In this document: positions 46,803-56,271 of the stretch, one piece after another
Position numbering within the stretch: position 1 is the stretch's first letter
Layout of the letters: every line of letters begins with the position of its first letter
Assembly: GCF_000173075.1 (NCBI RefSeq)
Contig: NZ_ABVL01000020.1
Span: forward strand, 1-64,000
DNA length: 64,000 nt
Direction of reading: 5' to 3'
Origin: Chthoniobacter flavus Ellin428
Lineage (GTDB): Bacteria > Verrucomicrobiota > Verrucomicrobiia > Chthoniobacterales > Chthoniobacteraceae
Notes under the pieces: model-generated
Told to the model about the DNA's origin: nothing
The model's input: the letters and a program-made list of their open reading frames with translations, nothing else
The model's database searches: none
Made by a program: the position numbers and the translations under genes

Positions 46803-47115
46803 AGGAAAATTCCAGAGCTATGGCCATGCTGGCTGCACCGGGCGAGTGCGTAAGCTACGGCTGGGTTGAGGCTATCCGCCGCCCCCCTCCGGTGCGAGAC
46901 AATTTCGACCAAAAAGAGGCGGCTGTTTTTACCTCCGGAAGAGGCCGGTCGACGAGAAATCCATCGCCTGCCCAACCGCCTGCCTGCCGACGAGCGAACC
47001 TTTCTCTCGGATGAACCCGACTGGCTCGAGCCACTGCCCTTGATCGAAGGGGACGGTACAGTCAAAGTCGTGGTGCAAAGCGGCTCGCCGCACCCACATC
47101 TGAACCGGTTCTCGC
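46803..47115. other. Spacer between divergent Tat protein and transporter genes
   Basis: About 313 bp without a convincing gene. A plus-strand frame here (RLFLPPEEAGRREIHRLPNR, DEPDWLEPLPLIEGDGTVKV) reads like protein but overlaps the start of the transporter gene in another frame and matches nothing I recognise. It could be a decayed gene end. No strong promoter or hairpin is visible. Confidence 0.4.
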
Positions 47116-47817
47116 ATGACCATTTCCTTTTATTCCATTCTCGTTCTCGGCTTTTTCCTCGGGATGCGGCACGCCACCGATGCGGATCACGTGGTCGCGA
47201 TCACGAACATCGTCAGCCAGCAGCGTAGCATTCGCAGCGCGGCGTGGACGGGCGTGCTCTGGGGCATTGGGCATAGCCTCACGGTCTTTGTCGTCGGCGC
47301 CGCGATCGCCTGCTTTGGCTTCGTCGTGTCCAAGCGCATTGGCCTGAGCCTGGAACTCTCGGTGGGAATCATGCTGATCGTCCTGGGGTGGTTGAATCTC
47401 CACGCCGCTTTCCGCTGGCCGGGAAAGGCAGGGGGCGAAGAGCAAACGGACGCCGCAGAAGCAGCGCGGCTCGATCGCTGGCTGCGCTTTTTCTCGACCG
47501 GCAGTCCGTTTCGGCCACTGGTCATCGGGATCGTGCATGGCCTGGCCGGTTCCGCCGCGGTGGCGTTGCTGGTGCTGCCTTTGATGCGCGACACTTTTGG
47601 CGCGATCACCTATCTGCTGATTTTCGGCGCGGGCACCGTCGCCGGCATGATGATCGTGACCGCGGCCATTGCCGCGCCCATCCGCTATGCCGCGGAACAT
47701 TCGGCCCACTGGCACCGCGTGCTGGGCGGACTGGCCGGGGCGACCAGTTTTGGTTTGGGAGCTTTCCTCGTTTACCAAATCGGCTTCGTGCAGAAGCTGT
47801 TTCTCGCGAATCTGTAG
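47116..47817 (+). CDS. Nickel/cobalt transporter-like membrane protein (UreH/NiCoT type)
   Basis: Integral membrane protein of 233 residues with about six hydrophobic helices. The signature GMRHATDADHV (about 17-27) fits the HX4DH metal-selectivity motif of the NiCoT family, and a second histidine block (GIGHSLTVFVVG) follows, as in UreH-like proteins. The loop near 100-125 (GEEQTDAAEAARLDRW) separates the two halves; GIVHGLAGSAAVALLVLPL begins the second. It is shorter than NixA/HoxN, so it belongs with the compact UreH group, where nickel is the usual but not the proven substrate. No urease, hydrogenase or cobalamin genes lie nearby. Confidence 0.78.
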   Translation: MTISFYSILVLGFFLGMRHATDADHVVAITNIVSQQRSIRSAAWTGVLWGIGHSLTVFVVGAAIACFGFVVSKRIGLSLELSVGIMLIVLGWLNLHAAFRWPGKAGGEEQTDAAEAARLDRWLRFFSTGSPFRPLVIGIVHGLAGSAAVALLVLPLMRDTFGAITYLLIFGAGTVAGMMIVTAAIAAPIRYAAEHSAHWHRVLGGLAGATSFGLGAFLVYQIGFVQKLFLANL

Positions 47818-47890
47818 ACGTCGCTTCTCCTAGCTTCCAACGATTCCCCGCCCTTCGAGAGGGCGATCAGCAGCAGACTGCCGCTGCATT

Positions 47891-49549
47891 TTACTTCGGA
47901 GAAGTATTGAGCGAAGTCGCCATGGGATGTTTGGGACTCAGGAGAAGAACACGCCCGGGAGTACCGATGCCAGCGGCGAGCGTCGTGCCCCGGCAATACT
48001 CGGCGATGGCCAATTGCTGCTCGGGTAGCTTGAGGATATCGATGGGGCGGGCCAGTGGGGCGAGCACGCGTTTGGCGGAGGTCGTCCGCGCGGAAAAATT
48101 CGGTTTGAGTTGCAGGACGTCGAAGCCCGTGTCGGCACCACGTTTCAGTAGATTGCCAAAGCGCACGACGAGAAAACTCGAATGGAAAGGCGCTGGCCAA
48201 TCGGCGCCGAGCCAGACCATACCCGCGGGACTCGAATGCGGATCGAAAGTGGAAAGTCCGCGGGCACTGCCGCCTCCATCCGGGCCGAGATTGCGAAAGG
48301 GCCTGGTGATGACGAGGCCCGGTGGCACCTCGGGAGTGTGCGAATAGGGTTTCGTTGTCCAGTCGGAGAATTGATAGGGAAAGCCGTAGTGCTTGCCTTG
48401 CTCGACGAGATTCAACTCCTCAGGCGCGTCGGCATCTGGTCCATTTTCGGCAGAGAGCAGGTGGCCATCGTCATCCCAGGTAAAGCCGTAGTTATTGCGC
48501 AGGCCGCGAGCGAAAACTTCGACGACGGGTCGGTCGTCCTTGGGATTCAACCGCCAGATGCAAGCCGTGATCGGCGCTTCGCCAGTCGTCGCGTAGTTGG
48601 GGAGCGTGCCCGCTTCGCCATCATCGGTTCGCGAGCCGCTGTTCACATAGATCAAGCCGTCGGGACCTTGGGCGATCGTGGAGACACCGTGGTTGTAAGG
48701 TCCGACACCCCATGGGTAAGCGGTGCGCAACCAGGACTTCGGTGCCTTCCAAGGATGCTCGCGTGACCAACTACCCGTCCGGAAGATGGTGACCTCATTG
48801 CGCACCGGCGAAACGGTCTCGTTGCGCTGATTGCTCACGAGGTAAAGGCGCTGATTGCGATCCACCGTCAGCCCGAGCACGGAAGGATGGCCCAGCGTGG
48901 CGTCCAGGTAGGAAGCACCTCCGAAGAGCCGCATGAGCTCGCTGCCGTCGTGCCGGCACCACCACACGTCGCCATTCTCCGCGAGGATGAGAATATGCTC
49001 GCCATCGGGATGCGCTCCGAGGCGCACGGGTGAAAAACTCAGTTCCGTTGCGACGCGCAATTCCCAGCCTTCCGGCGCGGCGGGCAATTCCGTCGAGCCC
49101 ATCGCCGCGAGCAGCGCTTCGAAGGTGTGGAATTTCGTCGTCGCGCGCAGGGCGGCGAGTTCCTCGCGCGTGGGCGTAGGGGAGTGATTACCCCACGTCT
49201 TGCATATGTAACCGAACACGGCGGCGATTTGCTCGTCGGGCAGCAGCACCGGTGGCATGCCACCTTCGTAAGTGCCGCCGTTGACCTCGATCTTGCCGAA
49301 GAGTCCGGCCAGCGGCGCGCGCAGGGCCTGCTCCCGTTCTTTCACGAGAAAATCGGAGCCGGCCAGCGGAGGAAAAACTCCGGGAATTCCGGCGCCGGTC
49401 AGCCCGTGGCACATGGAACAGTGTTGCTGGTAAAGCTCCGCGCCGTTGGGGCCGGCGAAACTTTCCGTCGCTCCGCAGAGCAAGGAGAGCGCGGCGATGA
49501 GGGTGGGGGAGAAAGGCGAGAGAAACTGTCGAGTCACGGAAGCGATCAA
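47891..49549 (-). CDS. Exported cytochrome c / glucose-sorbosone dehydrogenase-like protein
   Basis: Periplasmic protein of about 552 residues. Signal peptide PTLIAALSLLCGATESFA; cytochrome c domain with haem motif CSMCH near 44-48 and axial Met candidate GGMPPVLL near 95. Then a beta-propeller of the soluble aldose/sorbosone dehydrogenase type: GVGPYNHGVSTIAQGPDGLI, FARGLRNNYGFTWDDDGHLL, AENGPDADAPEELNLVEQGK and HYGFPY. Such fusions oxidise sugars or alcohols with PQQ and pass electrons to the haem; PQQ use here is inferred. The start is TTG 49549 (overlapping the GH5 stop, TTGA) or GTG 49537. Third gene of the operon PEP-CTERM 2, GH5, this gene. Confidence 0.8.
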   Translation of the reverse strand: MIASVTRQFLSPFSPTLIAALSLLCGATESFAGPNGAELYQQHCSMCHGLTGAGIPGVFPPLAGSDFLVKEREQALRAPLAGLFGKIEVNGGTYEGGMPPVLLPDEQIAAVFGYICKTWGNHSPTPTREELAALRATTKFHTFEALLAAMGSTELPAAPEGWELRVATELSFSPVRLGAHPDGEHILILAENGDVWWCRHDGSELMRLFGGASYLDATLGHPSVLGLTVDRNQRLYLVSNQRNETVSPVRNEVTIFRTGSWSREHPWKAPKSWLRTAYPWGVGPYNHGVSTIAQGPDGLIYVNSGSRTDDGEAGTLPNYATTGEAPITACIWRLNPKDDRPVVEVFARGLRNNYGFTWDDDGHLLSAENGPDADAPEELNLVEQGKHYGFPYQFSDWTTKPYSHTPEVPPGLVITRPFRNLGPDGGGSARGLSTFDPHSSPAGMVWLGADWPAPFHSSFLVVRFGNLLKRGADTGFDVLQLKPNFSARTTSAKRVLAPLARPIDILKLPEQQLAIAEYCRGTTLAAGIGTPGRVLLLSPKHPMATSLNTSPK

Positions 49550-51804
49550 CGCATTTTTTGCAGCTCGAACTTTTCGCCGGCGAGCGCCCGCTTGGCAAAG
49601 GCGCCCCAGTAAGGCGTCGGCTTATAGCTCCAGTCTTCGATCATCACGGGCGATGCCTTCGGATGAAAAGAGAAGCCCGTCCAGTGCAGCTTGTATTTTT
49701 GGATGAGGCCCAGCATGTCCGGCACCCAGGTGTAAGGATCTTCCTGCGCTTCTTTCGGGATGAAATCCATCTTGTGAATATCCGCGCCGACTTCGCCGAG
49801 AAGGAGCGGATACTTATCCACGACGGCGAGCGCCTTGTCTTTCCAATCGCGCTTCCACGGATAGATATGGGAGGCGTAGATGATGCCGTTGCCGCCCTTG
49901 TCTTCGAGCGCGAAGCCATTGGCGATTCCCGAGAGGTCGTAAGACCAATCGAGTCCACCGACGACCACCACATTCTTCGCGCCCACTTCGCGGACGGTAT
50001 TGAGGAGGGCCTGCATGCCCACGCCCTGGTAACCTTTCGCCGCCTTCGCTTTGTCTTCGGGCGTGAGAAAGGAATCCTCGTCCGCCGCCTTCTTCTTCTC
50101 GGCGATGAAGCCGCCGTTGCGCCAGATCTCCCAAGTGGTGCCGTGCGGTTCGTTGAAGAGATCGAAAATGACCGCCGGGTGATTCTTGTATTTCGCCCCC
50201 GCGTCCTTCCAGAAATCGATGTCGTCCTGCTTCGGTGAGCCGAAACGATGGAGATCGAGCAAAACATATGCACCATGATTGGCCGCAAGCGTGATCGCGC
50301 TGTCGACGAGCGCGCGATACGCCACGCCGCCATCGGTCTGTTCCGGCGACCGGCCGAGCCAATAGTCGCCTTTCACCGGGAGGCGAATGATGTTGGCCTT
50401 CCAATCGTCGATGCCGACTTCGATCGACTTCAGCAGGTGGTCACCCCTGAGGAGAAACTCCAGGCTCACCACGTTCATCCCTTGCAGCCACACCGGCTTG
50501 CCATCCTTGTTCAGCACCTGCTTTCCCTCGACGTGTAACTCCTCGGGCCACTTCGCCGTGTTCGGCGTTTCCGGAGCTAGATACGCTTTCTTCTCCGCTT
50601 CCGCCGCGGCCTTGGCGGCAGCAATCAGCGGCGCGGCCTCGGCGGGCTTCAGCGAAATGTCGTCGAGATCGAAAGTGCCGGCCGAGACCTGGAAGAGCGA
50701 CGGCATGATGACCAGCGTGACCGCTTCCTTCGGGACGAGAAACGTCGTGCTCTTGTCTTCCCAGCCTTTGGTATCTTTACCGCTATAAGGTGGGCTCGGC
50801 TTTTGGGCGAGCTTGTGCCCGGCGCCATCCAGGAAATCCATCATGATGCGCGCGTCATTCCACGGCAGTTTGCCTTTCTTTAGCCCGGTGATGCGCTGGC
50901 GCCACGAGAGCGTGAGCGCCTCGACCCCCGTGGGAATGTCGACGGTGCGGTAAAGCATCGTTCCCTTGCCGGGTTCGCTGGTCTGGAGGCGGAGGAAATG
51001 GTTATCACCTTCTTTTTCCCAAGCGATCGTCTGGCTCTTCGCACTGCCCCAGCCGTCTGGCCATCCTTTGCCTTTGGCGTCCACCTCGAGATTTCCGTTG
51101 GCGATGAGCGATCCGTCGGATTGCACGGCTGCTTTCGCCTTGGCGCGCCTGGCCTCGGTGAGTTTGGCGATCTTTGCTGCGGTCGCCGCCGCGGCCTCAG
51201 CGGCGGCTTTTTGCAGCGGCGCGGCGTCGACGGGCGCGAGGACGATATCGTCGAGATCCATCGTGCCGCTTTCCACCTGGAAGAGCGCGGGCATGAATTG
51301 CAGCGTGCGCGCCCCGTCCGGCACGAGGAAGTGCACCGAGCCCTGCACCCAGCCATCGGTGCTCTTGCGCAGATACGGCGCCGCCGGACTCGGCTTCACT
51401 TTCTGGCCGGCGTCATTTTTGAAATCCATCATGATGCGTGCGTCGAACCAGGACTGCTTGCCCGGCTTGAGATCCGTCACGCGCCAGCGCCACTTGAGTT
51501 CCAGCGCTTTCGTGCCATCCGGCACGGCGATCTCGCGATAGGCCATCACCGTCTGCCCCGCTTGCTCGGAGTGCAGCCGCAGGAAATGATTATCGCCCTC
51601 CTTTTCCCAGGAGATCGTCTTGTCCTTGGCGCGTCCCCAGTCATCGGGCCAGCCCGGGGTCTTGTGATCGGATTCGAAATTGCCGTTGCTGATGAAGTTG
51701 ACGCTGTCATCGCCCAGGACGTAGTACGGTCCCGTCGCCGCAAACAACAGCAACGCGCCGAGAGCGGTAAGGATTTGGCAGCGGAAGGGTGAGGATGATT
51801 TCAT
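49546..51804 (-). CDS. Secreted GH5-like glycoside hydrolase with two tandem N-terminal CBM-like domains
   Basis: Exported enzyme of 752 residues, probably a beta-1,4-glucanase or mannanase. Signal peptide ILTALGALLLFAATGPYYVL. Residues about 36-195 and 230-395 are two copies of one beta-sandwich-like domain (both have GNxExDxKxxGWPDxWGxAK, WEKEGDNHFLRL, DARIMMDF and FQV.SGT.DLDDI); each is followed by an Ala/Lys helix (AAAEAAAATAAKIAKLTEAR). The catalytic part begins near 440 (VWLQGMNVVSLEFLL). Acid/base Glu is in FDLFNEPHGTTW near 547; the nucleophile is in LLLGEVGAD near 668. It starts 20 bp after PEP-CTERM gene 2 and overlaps the dehydrogenase gene. The substrate is not clear from sequence. 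Confidence 0.86.
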   Translation of the reverse strand: MKSSSPFRCQILTALGALLLFAATGPYYVLGDDSVNFISNGNFESDHKTPGWPDDWGRAKDKTISWEKEGDNHFLRLHSEQAGQTVMAYREIAVPDGTKALELKWRWRVTDLKPGKQSWFDARIMMDFKNDAGQKVKPSPAAPYLRKSTDGWVQGSVHFLVPDGARTLQFMPALFQVESGTMDLDDIVLAPVDAAPLQKAAAEAAAATAAKIAKLTEARRAKAKAAVQSDGSLIANGNLEVDAKGKGWPDGWGSAKSQTIAWEKEGDNHFLRLQTSEPGKGTMLYRTVDIPTGVEALTLSWRQRITGLKKGKLPWNDARIMMDFLDGAGHKLAQKPSPPYSGKDTKGWEDKSTTFLVPKEAVTLVIMPSLFQVSAGTFDLDDISLKPAEAAPLIAAAKAAAEAEKKAYLAPETPNTAKWPEELHVEGKQVLNKDGKPVWLQGMNVVSLEFLLRGDHLLKSIEVGIDDWKANIIRLPVKGDYWLGRSPEQTDGGVAYRALVDSAITLAANHGAYVLLDLHRFGSPKQDDIDFWKDAGAKYKNHPAVIFDLFNEPHGTTWEIWRNGGFIAEKKKAADEDSFLTPEDKAKAAKGYQGVGMQALLNTVREVGAKNVVVVGGLDWSYDLSGIANGFALEDKGGNGIIYASHIYPWKRDWKDKALAVVDKYPLLLGEVGADIHKMDFIPKEAQEDPYTWVPDMLGLIQKYKLHWTGFSFHPKASPVMIEDWSYKPTPYWGAFAKRALAGEKFELQKMR

Positions 51805-51824
51805 AAAGTCAAGGTGGCGGCGCG

Positions 51825-54800
51825 TCAGGCGGTGTGGCGGCGGCGGCGGAAGCCGATCAAGCCCAAAATACCGAGGGAAAGCTCGAGCGCCACCGGTGTC
51901 GGTTCCGGGACGGCGACGATTTCAAAATGGTTTGGATCGACCTGGAGAGCCATGTAACCGCCGACCCCATTGAAGGAAACGTCCGACTGATTGTAGGAGC
52001 TGGTGAAAGCGTTTGGAGTACTCCCGATGAAGAGCAGTCGGTCGTTCGAAACGCCGCCCGCCTGGGCGGCGTTTCCGCTCCAGTCCGTGATCGAAAGTGT
52101 CGCCCCCGGGGTATGGTCGCCGACTCCGGCAAAGATGAGCGAATTTCCATTGAGCGCGCCGAAGTCGATCGTCGAGGCGAACTCCAAATTCAGGTTGCCA
52201 AATGTCTCGGAGACGCTGCTCAAGCTGTCGTTCAGCTTCAGCGTGCCCGGGGTCAGGTTCAGACCATCGCCAAGCGTGAGATCGGAGGTCGGGCTGCTGA
52301 TTGCGTTGCCGGCGGAAAGCACGAGCGTGCCGTTGTTCACATTGACCGGAGCGGTCGTCGATCCATTCAGGCTGCCGCTGACTTCGAGCGTGCCGCCGCG
52401 TACTGTGGTGGGGCCGGTGTAGGTATTCGGTGCGGTCAGCTTCAGCATGCCGTTGCCCGTCTTGGTGAGGCCGCCCGCGTTGGCGCCATTGTCGGTCAGC
52501 GGAGCGGTGATCGCCAGGTCCACGGCCGCAGCACCGTCGCCTACGTTGAAAGACCGCGTGCCATCGAGTGCGAAGACCCCGGGCGATGTTCCCGCTGCGC
52601 CGTTGATCGTGGCCGTGTTGGCATTCGTGGTGTTGCCGGTGAAGGTGAGATCACCGGAAAGAACGAGCTTGCCGCCGAGATTCGCGCTGCCCGCGTTGAT
52701 CGTGATCGGCGTGTAAGCACCGCTGGCCGGATTGACAATCGCGATACCGCTGCTGAATGTCGCGACGTTGGCAAAGGTCGAAGGCGAATTGGAAATACCC
52801 AACGTCAGGGTGCCACCGGTGAAAGTCGCCAGGCCACCGACATTGAGTTTCCCCCCGGTACTCGTGGTGAACCCCGAACCGTTGAGAGTCATCGTGCCGA
52901 AGATCGTTAGCGTATTACTGCTGCCCTGGCCGGGGCTGATCGTGCCGCCATTCAGCGTGAGGCTGCCGATGGCTTCCGAAGTGGAAGACCCGGAATTGTT
53001 CGACCCGTTTTGGTAGAAGGTGCCACCGTTGATGGTCACATTCGAGGTATCCGCAATCTCGTTGTTGCCGTCGTAAATTGCACCGGCATTCAGGACGAGA
53101 TCGCCAGGAATGGCGTTGGTTCCGCTCGTTTTGGACAATTTGAGGACAATTCCGTTCACCGTGGTCGTCCCCGTATAGGTGTTGGCCGTCGAACCGGAGA
53201 ATTGCACCTCACCACCGTTGGTCCCCTGGGTGCCATTGCCGAAGACTGTCACGCCGTTACCGCCGTCATTACTGATCGAACTCGAGATATTCAGCAGCCC
53301 GGAGGTGCTGATCGTGCCAGTGCCCGGCATCGCCGTAAAAGCAGTAATGATTCCTTCATGTCCGTTCAGGCTTAACGTGGGCACGCTGATCGTTTGGGCA
53401 TTGCCTGTCGCCGAGGACGCCGAAGAACTGGTGTAGATCACTCCGCTCGCGATGGTCAGCGTCACCCCGGCCATGCCGTCGACCGTGATCCCGGCGTCCG
53501 TCCCGGTGCCGCTCACGTTAAAGGACAGGGAATTGATCGTCGTGTTACTCGACAACGTGGTCAAGAGCACGCCGGCCCCGGAAGTATGGGCGAGGCGCAC
53601 GTTGTCCAGCTGGGTCTGCCCGTCGGTGATGGCCGCCGTGTATTCGGTCGTCGGATTCAGTACTCGAATACCCACCGCGGGGTCGTACGTCACGAGCCCG
53701 CCGGTGTTGAGGCCGTTACCCACACCGGTGGCGCTGGAATCACCGATTGCGCCGGGGAGAATGCTCACTGTCGTGCTGCCGGCTGCGCCGCCCCCGCCGG
53801 AGAGGGTGGGCGCGGTGGTGAAGACGATATTCGACGAATTGGCGGTCGACGACGCGATCGAACTTGTGCCGAGATTGGTGCCACGAAACAGAATCGTTGC
53901 TCCCGGATTCCGGATGAAGCTGCTTGCGTCCAGTTGGGTGTTCTGTGCTGGATCGGCCTGGAGAGTGACCACGGACATGCCGGCCGCCGCAGTTAGCGCA
54001 TTGGCAATGCTGTCGATCGAACTGGCTCCGGAGTTGCCGGTCACGAGCAGCGTCGAGGGGACGCCGGTATTTTCAAAGAGGGAAACACTTTTCGCGCGCA
54101 CGGTTCCGGTGGTGCCGGCGGCACTGCTGTCGAGATTGAGCACGGAGCCAGCGGTGACCAGCACATCCGAGAATACCACGGAACCTATTGGGCCGCTCAA
54201 ACTCAACTGCCCTCCGCCCCGCAAGATCGTGTTGCCGGTATAGGTATCCGCGACGGTCAGCGAGATCACTCCGCTGGAGTTGGCGGCCGTGAGGCCGAAG
54301 CTGCCGGAGATCACACCACTGAATTGCAGCGTCCCACTCGTCACCGTGGCGGTTTCGTTGGCGGCGAGCACCAGGTTTCTTGTGTAATTCAAGATTCCCG
54401 CACCGGTCTTGTTCACGTCAAAGATTCCGTTGCCGCCCGTGACAGCGCCGTCCAGTTGCAGGATGCCGCTGCTGACCGTCACCGTCGGAGTGGGGGAAGC
54501 CAGCGTCGTGAGATCGATATCGGGAGTGTATTCCAAGGTGCCCGCGCCCGACTTGGTGACGTCGAAAATTCCATTGCCGTCACCGATCGTGGAATTGATC
54601 GTCAGGTCACTCGCCGCATTCGGCGAGTCGCCGATATTGAACGTGCGCGGGACGCCCAGGTTGAGTGTCCCGCCGGAGATCACCGCCCCGTTCGGGCTGT
54701 TCGAGGAGGAAAAAGTGAAATTGCCGCCCATGGTGAGCACGCCGCCGGCCCCGATATTGATCGCCGCCGTGCTGCCGGCCGCACCCCCGCCCATGGTGAG

Positions 54801-56141
54801 CGCTCCGTTCAAGGAACGCGTGAGGCCGTTGATATCCAATGTGCCCCCGAAAATGGTCAGTGCGCCGGTCCCGAGCACACCCGCGCCGCTCAACCGCAGC
54901 GTTCCCGCATTGGCGGCATTTGCTCCACCGATCGATGTCGTGCCGGTATAGGTATTTACTCCTTCCAGGGTGGTGGTGCCGGTATTCGTAATGACCAAAC
55001 TGTTCGTTCGGCCGGCGCCCCCGTTAGCGATGGTGCCCTGGACGATCGTATCTCCGGTGCCTGCGATGGTCAGCGAGCGGTTCGTCCCGGTATCGGCGTT
55101 GATATCCACATCCGAGAGCGTGAGGGTGCTGCCTGCGCCGATGTTATTTGTCAGTACGCGATTGCCGCCGCTGAGGCCGGACATTTTGCCAGTGAACGTC
55201 AGATTGTGGCTGCCCTGTACGGTGACTGCTTGCAGGGTGACCGCATTGGCTATGATCCGATCCGCGCCGAGCGCTTCCAGTTTGCCCGTGGTGAGCGTCA
55301 GGACACCGCTGGCCAGGCCGCCGTTGCTGTTGCTGTCGAGTTGCAGCGTGGCGGTGGCGCTGTTCAACGTCGTGCCGCCGGCGGAGTTGTTGCTGCCGGC
55401 CAGCACGGTGAAGCTATTCGCCCCCGTGATGGAGGTGGTGCCGCTATAGGTATTCGCCCCGCTCAAGGTCCATGTGCCGTTCGTCGCCGAGACGGTGACG
55501 CTTTGCACACCGACGCCATCGCTCACAATCCCGCTGATCAAATTACCGGTGCCGGTGCCCGCGCCACTGAGCGTGAGTGTGGAGGTGGCGGTATTCGTGA
55601 TGTTGCCGTTGAAGACCAGCGCCGAACCGGTGTCCGCAAAAGAATCCGTGAAGGAATAGCTCCCTGCGAGAGTGAGCGCCGCATTGAAAGTTTCGACGAC
55701 ATTCGTGCCGGTCACGGTCGAAGCGAGAGTGATGTTGCCGCCACTAGTCAGGATCAGCGGATTGCCACCGTTCGCGCCGCCGCTGCCGATGATATAGTTT
55801 GCGGCGGCGGTATCGAAGAGCAGCGATTTGATGTTGCGGCCGGCGTCGATGGTGATGGTCGTGTTGCTGTTCCCGGCGCTGTTGAACGTCGCGGTGTCGC
55901 CGTTGGTGCTGCCCGTCGTGGCGCCGGGTGCAGGGGCCACGGACCAGTTCGTGCCATTGGCGGCCGACCACAGCCCGTCCGTCAATCCCGTCCAGGTTCC
56001 GCTGGCCGCCTGGGTGGAATCGTCGGTCGATAACATCGCCAGGGCCATGCCGGCGAAACCGATGATGGCTTGCCTGGTTAGATTTCGGCACTGCCTGGCA
56101 CTCAGCAGACGAGCCTTTTTTGGGGCTGGGGGAGGATTCAT
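51825..56141 (-). CDS. PEP-CTERM protein with autotransporter-associated beta-strand repeats (module 2)
   Basis: Intact exported surface protein of about 1438 residues. ATG 56141 gives a basic leader (PPPAPKKARLLSARQCRNLT), a hydrophobic stretch AIIGFAGMALAML and cleavage near TQAASG. Repeats follow throughout: WTLSGANTYSGTTSITGANS, TTTLEGVNTYTGTTSIGGAN, LTAPNTYTGPTTVRGGTLEV. The tail is VPEPTPVALELSLGILGLIG plus FRRRRHTA, the PEP-CTERM form: PEP, hydrophobic helix, basic end. Its N-terminal 300 residues align block by block with the module 1 protein (LILTSGGNITL..., LTLSGAGTGTGN). First of an operon with GH5 and the dehydrogenase; divergent from kinase 2. Function is probably adhesive or matrix-forming. 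Confidence 0.88.
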   Translation of the reverse strand: MNPPPAPKKARLLSARQCRNLTRQAIIGFAGMALAMLSTDDSTQAASGTWTGLTDGLWSAANGTNWSVAPAPGATTGSTNGDTATFNSAGNSNTTITIDAGRNIKSLLFDTAAANYIIGSGGANGGNPLILTSGGNITLASTVTGTNVVETFNAALTLAGSYSFTDSFADTGSALVFNGNITNTATSTLTLSGAGTGTGNLISGIVSDGVGVQSVTVSATNGTWTLSGANTYSGTTSITGANSFTVLAGSNNSAGGTTLNSATATLQLDSNSNGGLASGVLTLTTGKLEALGADRIIANAVTLQAVTVQGSHNLTFTGKMSGLSGGNRVLTNNIGAGSTLTLSDVDINADTGTNRSLTIAGTGDTIVQGTIANGGAGRTNSLVITNTGTTTLEGVNTYTGTTSIGGANAANAGTLRLSGAGVLGTGALTIFGGTLDINGLTRSLNGALTMGGGAAGSTAAINIGAGGVLTMGGNFTFSSSNSPNGAVISGGTLNLGVPRTFNIGDSPNAASDLTINSTIGDGNGIFDVTKSGAGTLEYTPDIDLTTLASPTPTVTVSSGILQLDGAVTGGNGIFDVNKTGAGILNYTRNLVLAANETATVTSGTLQFSGVISGSFGLTAANSSGVISLTVADTYTGNTILRGGGQLSLSGPIGSVVFSDVLVTAGSVLNLDSSAAGTTGTVRAKSVSLFENTGVPSTLLVTGNSGASSIDSIANALTAAAGMSVVTLQADPAQNTQLDASSFIRNPGATILFRGTNLGTSSIASSTANSSNIVFTTAPTLSGGGGAAGSTTVSILPGAIGDSSATGVGNGLNTGGLVTYDPAVGIRVLNPTTEYTAAITDGQTQLDNVRLAHTSGAGVLLTTLSSNTTINSLSFNVSGTGTDAGITVDGMAGVTLTIASGVIYTSSSASSATGNAQTISVPTLSLNGHEGIITAFTAMPGTGTISTSGLLNISSSISNDGGNGVTVFGNGTQGTNGGEVQFSGSTANTYTGTTTVNGIVLKLSKTSGTNAIPGDLVLNAGAIYDGNNEIADTSNVTINGGTFYQNGSNNSGSSTSEAIGSLTLNGGTISPGQGSSNTLTIFGTMTLNGSGFTTSTGGKLNVGGLATFTGGTLTLGISNSPSTFANVATFSSGIAIVNPASGAYTPITINAGSANLGGKLVLSGDLTFTGNTTNANTATINGAAGTSPGVFALDGTRSFNVGDGAAAVDLAITAPLTDNGANAGGLTKTGNGMLKLTAPNTYTGPTTVRGGTLEVSGSLNGSTTAPVNVNNGTLVLSAGNAISSPTSDLTLGDGLNLTPGTLKLNDSLSSVSETFGNLNLEFASTIDFGALNGNSLIFAGVGDHTPGATLSITDWSGNAAQAGGVSNDRLLFIGSTPNAFTSSYNQSDVSFNGVGGYMALQVDPNHFEIVAVPEPTPVALELSLGILGLIGFRRRRHTA

Positions 56142-56271
56142 CACGGGCGGGTGAAGGGTTAAAATGGGCAAACGGGGGGACAACTACGCAGTTCGCATGT
56201 TGCTCACGACCGTCACGACCGCCTACCTAGACAAATGGCTAATTCTTTCTTCGCTGATTCCGTGTAGCGTG

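Noticed and set aside
46866..47228. Small gene before the nickel transporter gene
   Set aside because: It overlaps the transporter start by over 100 bp in another frame, has no ribosome binding site and matches no family I know.
54324..56033. Plus-strand open frame of 569 codons
   Set aside because: Antisense of PEP-CTERM protein 2 repeats; periodic composition reflects the repeats on the other strand.
56227..56246. Fourth copy of the 7-2-7 palindrome upstream of kinase 2
   Set aside because: AATGGCTAAT resembles one arm (AATGGCCAAT), but the other arm is absent, so it is at best a half-site.
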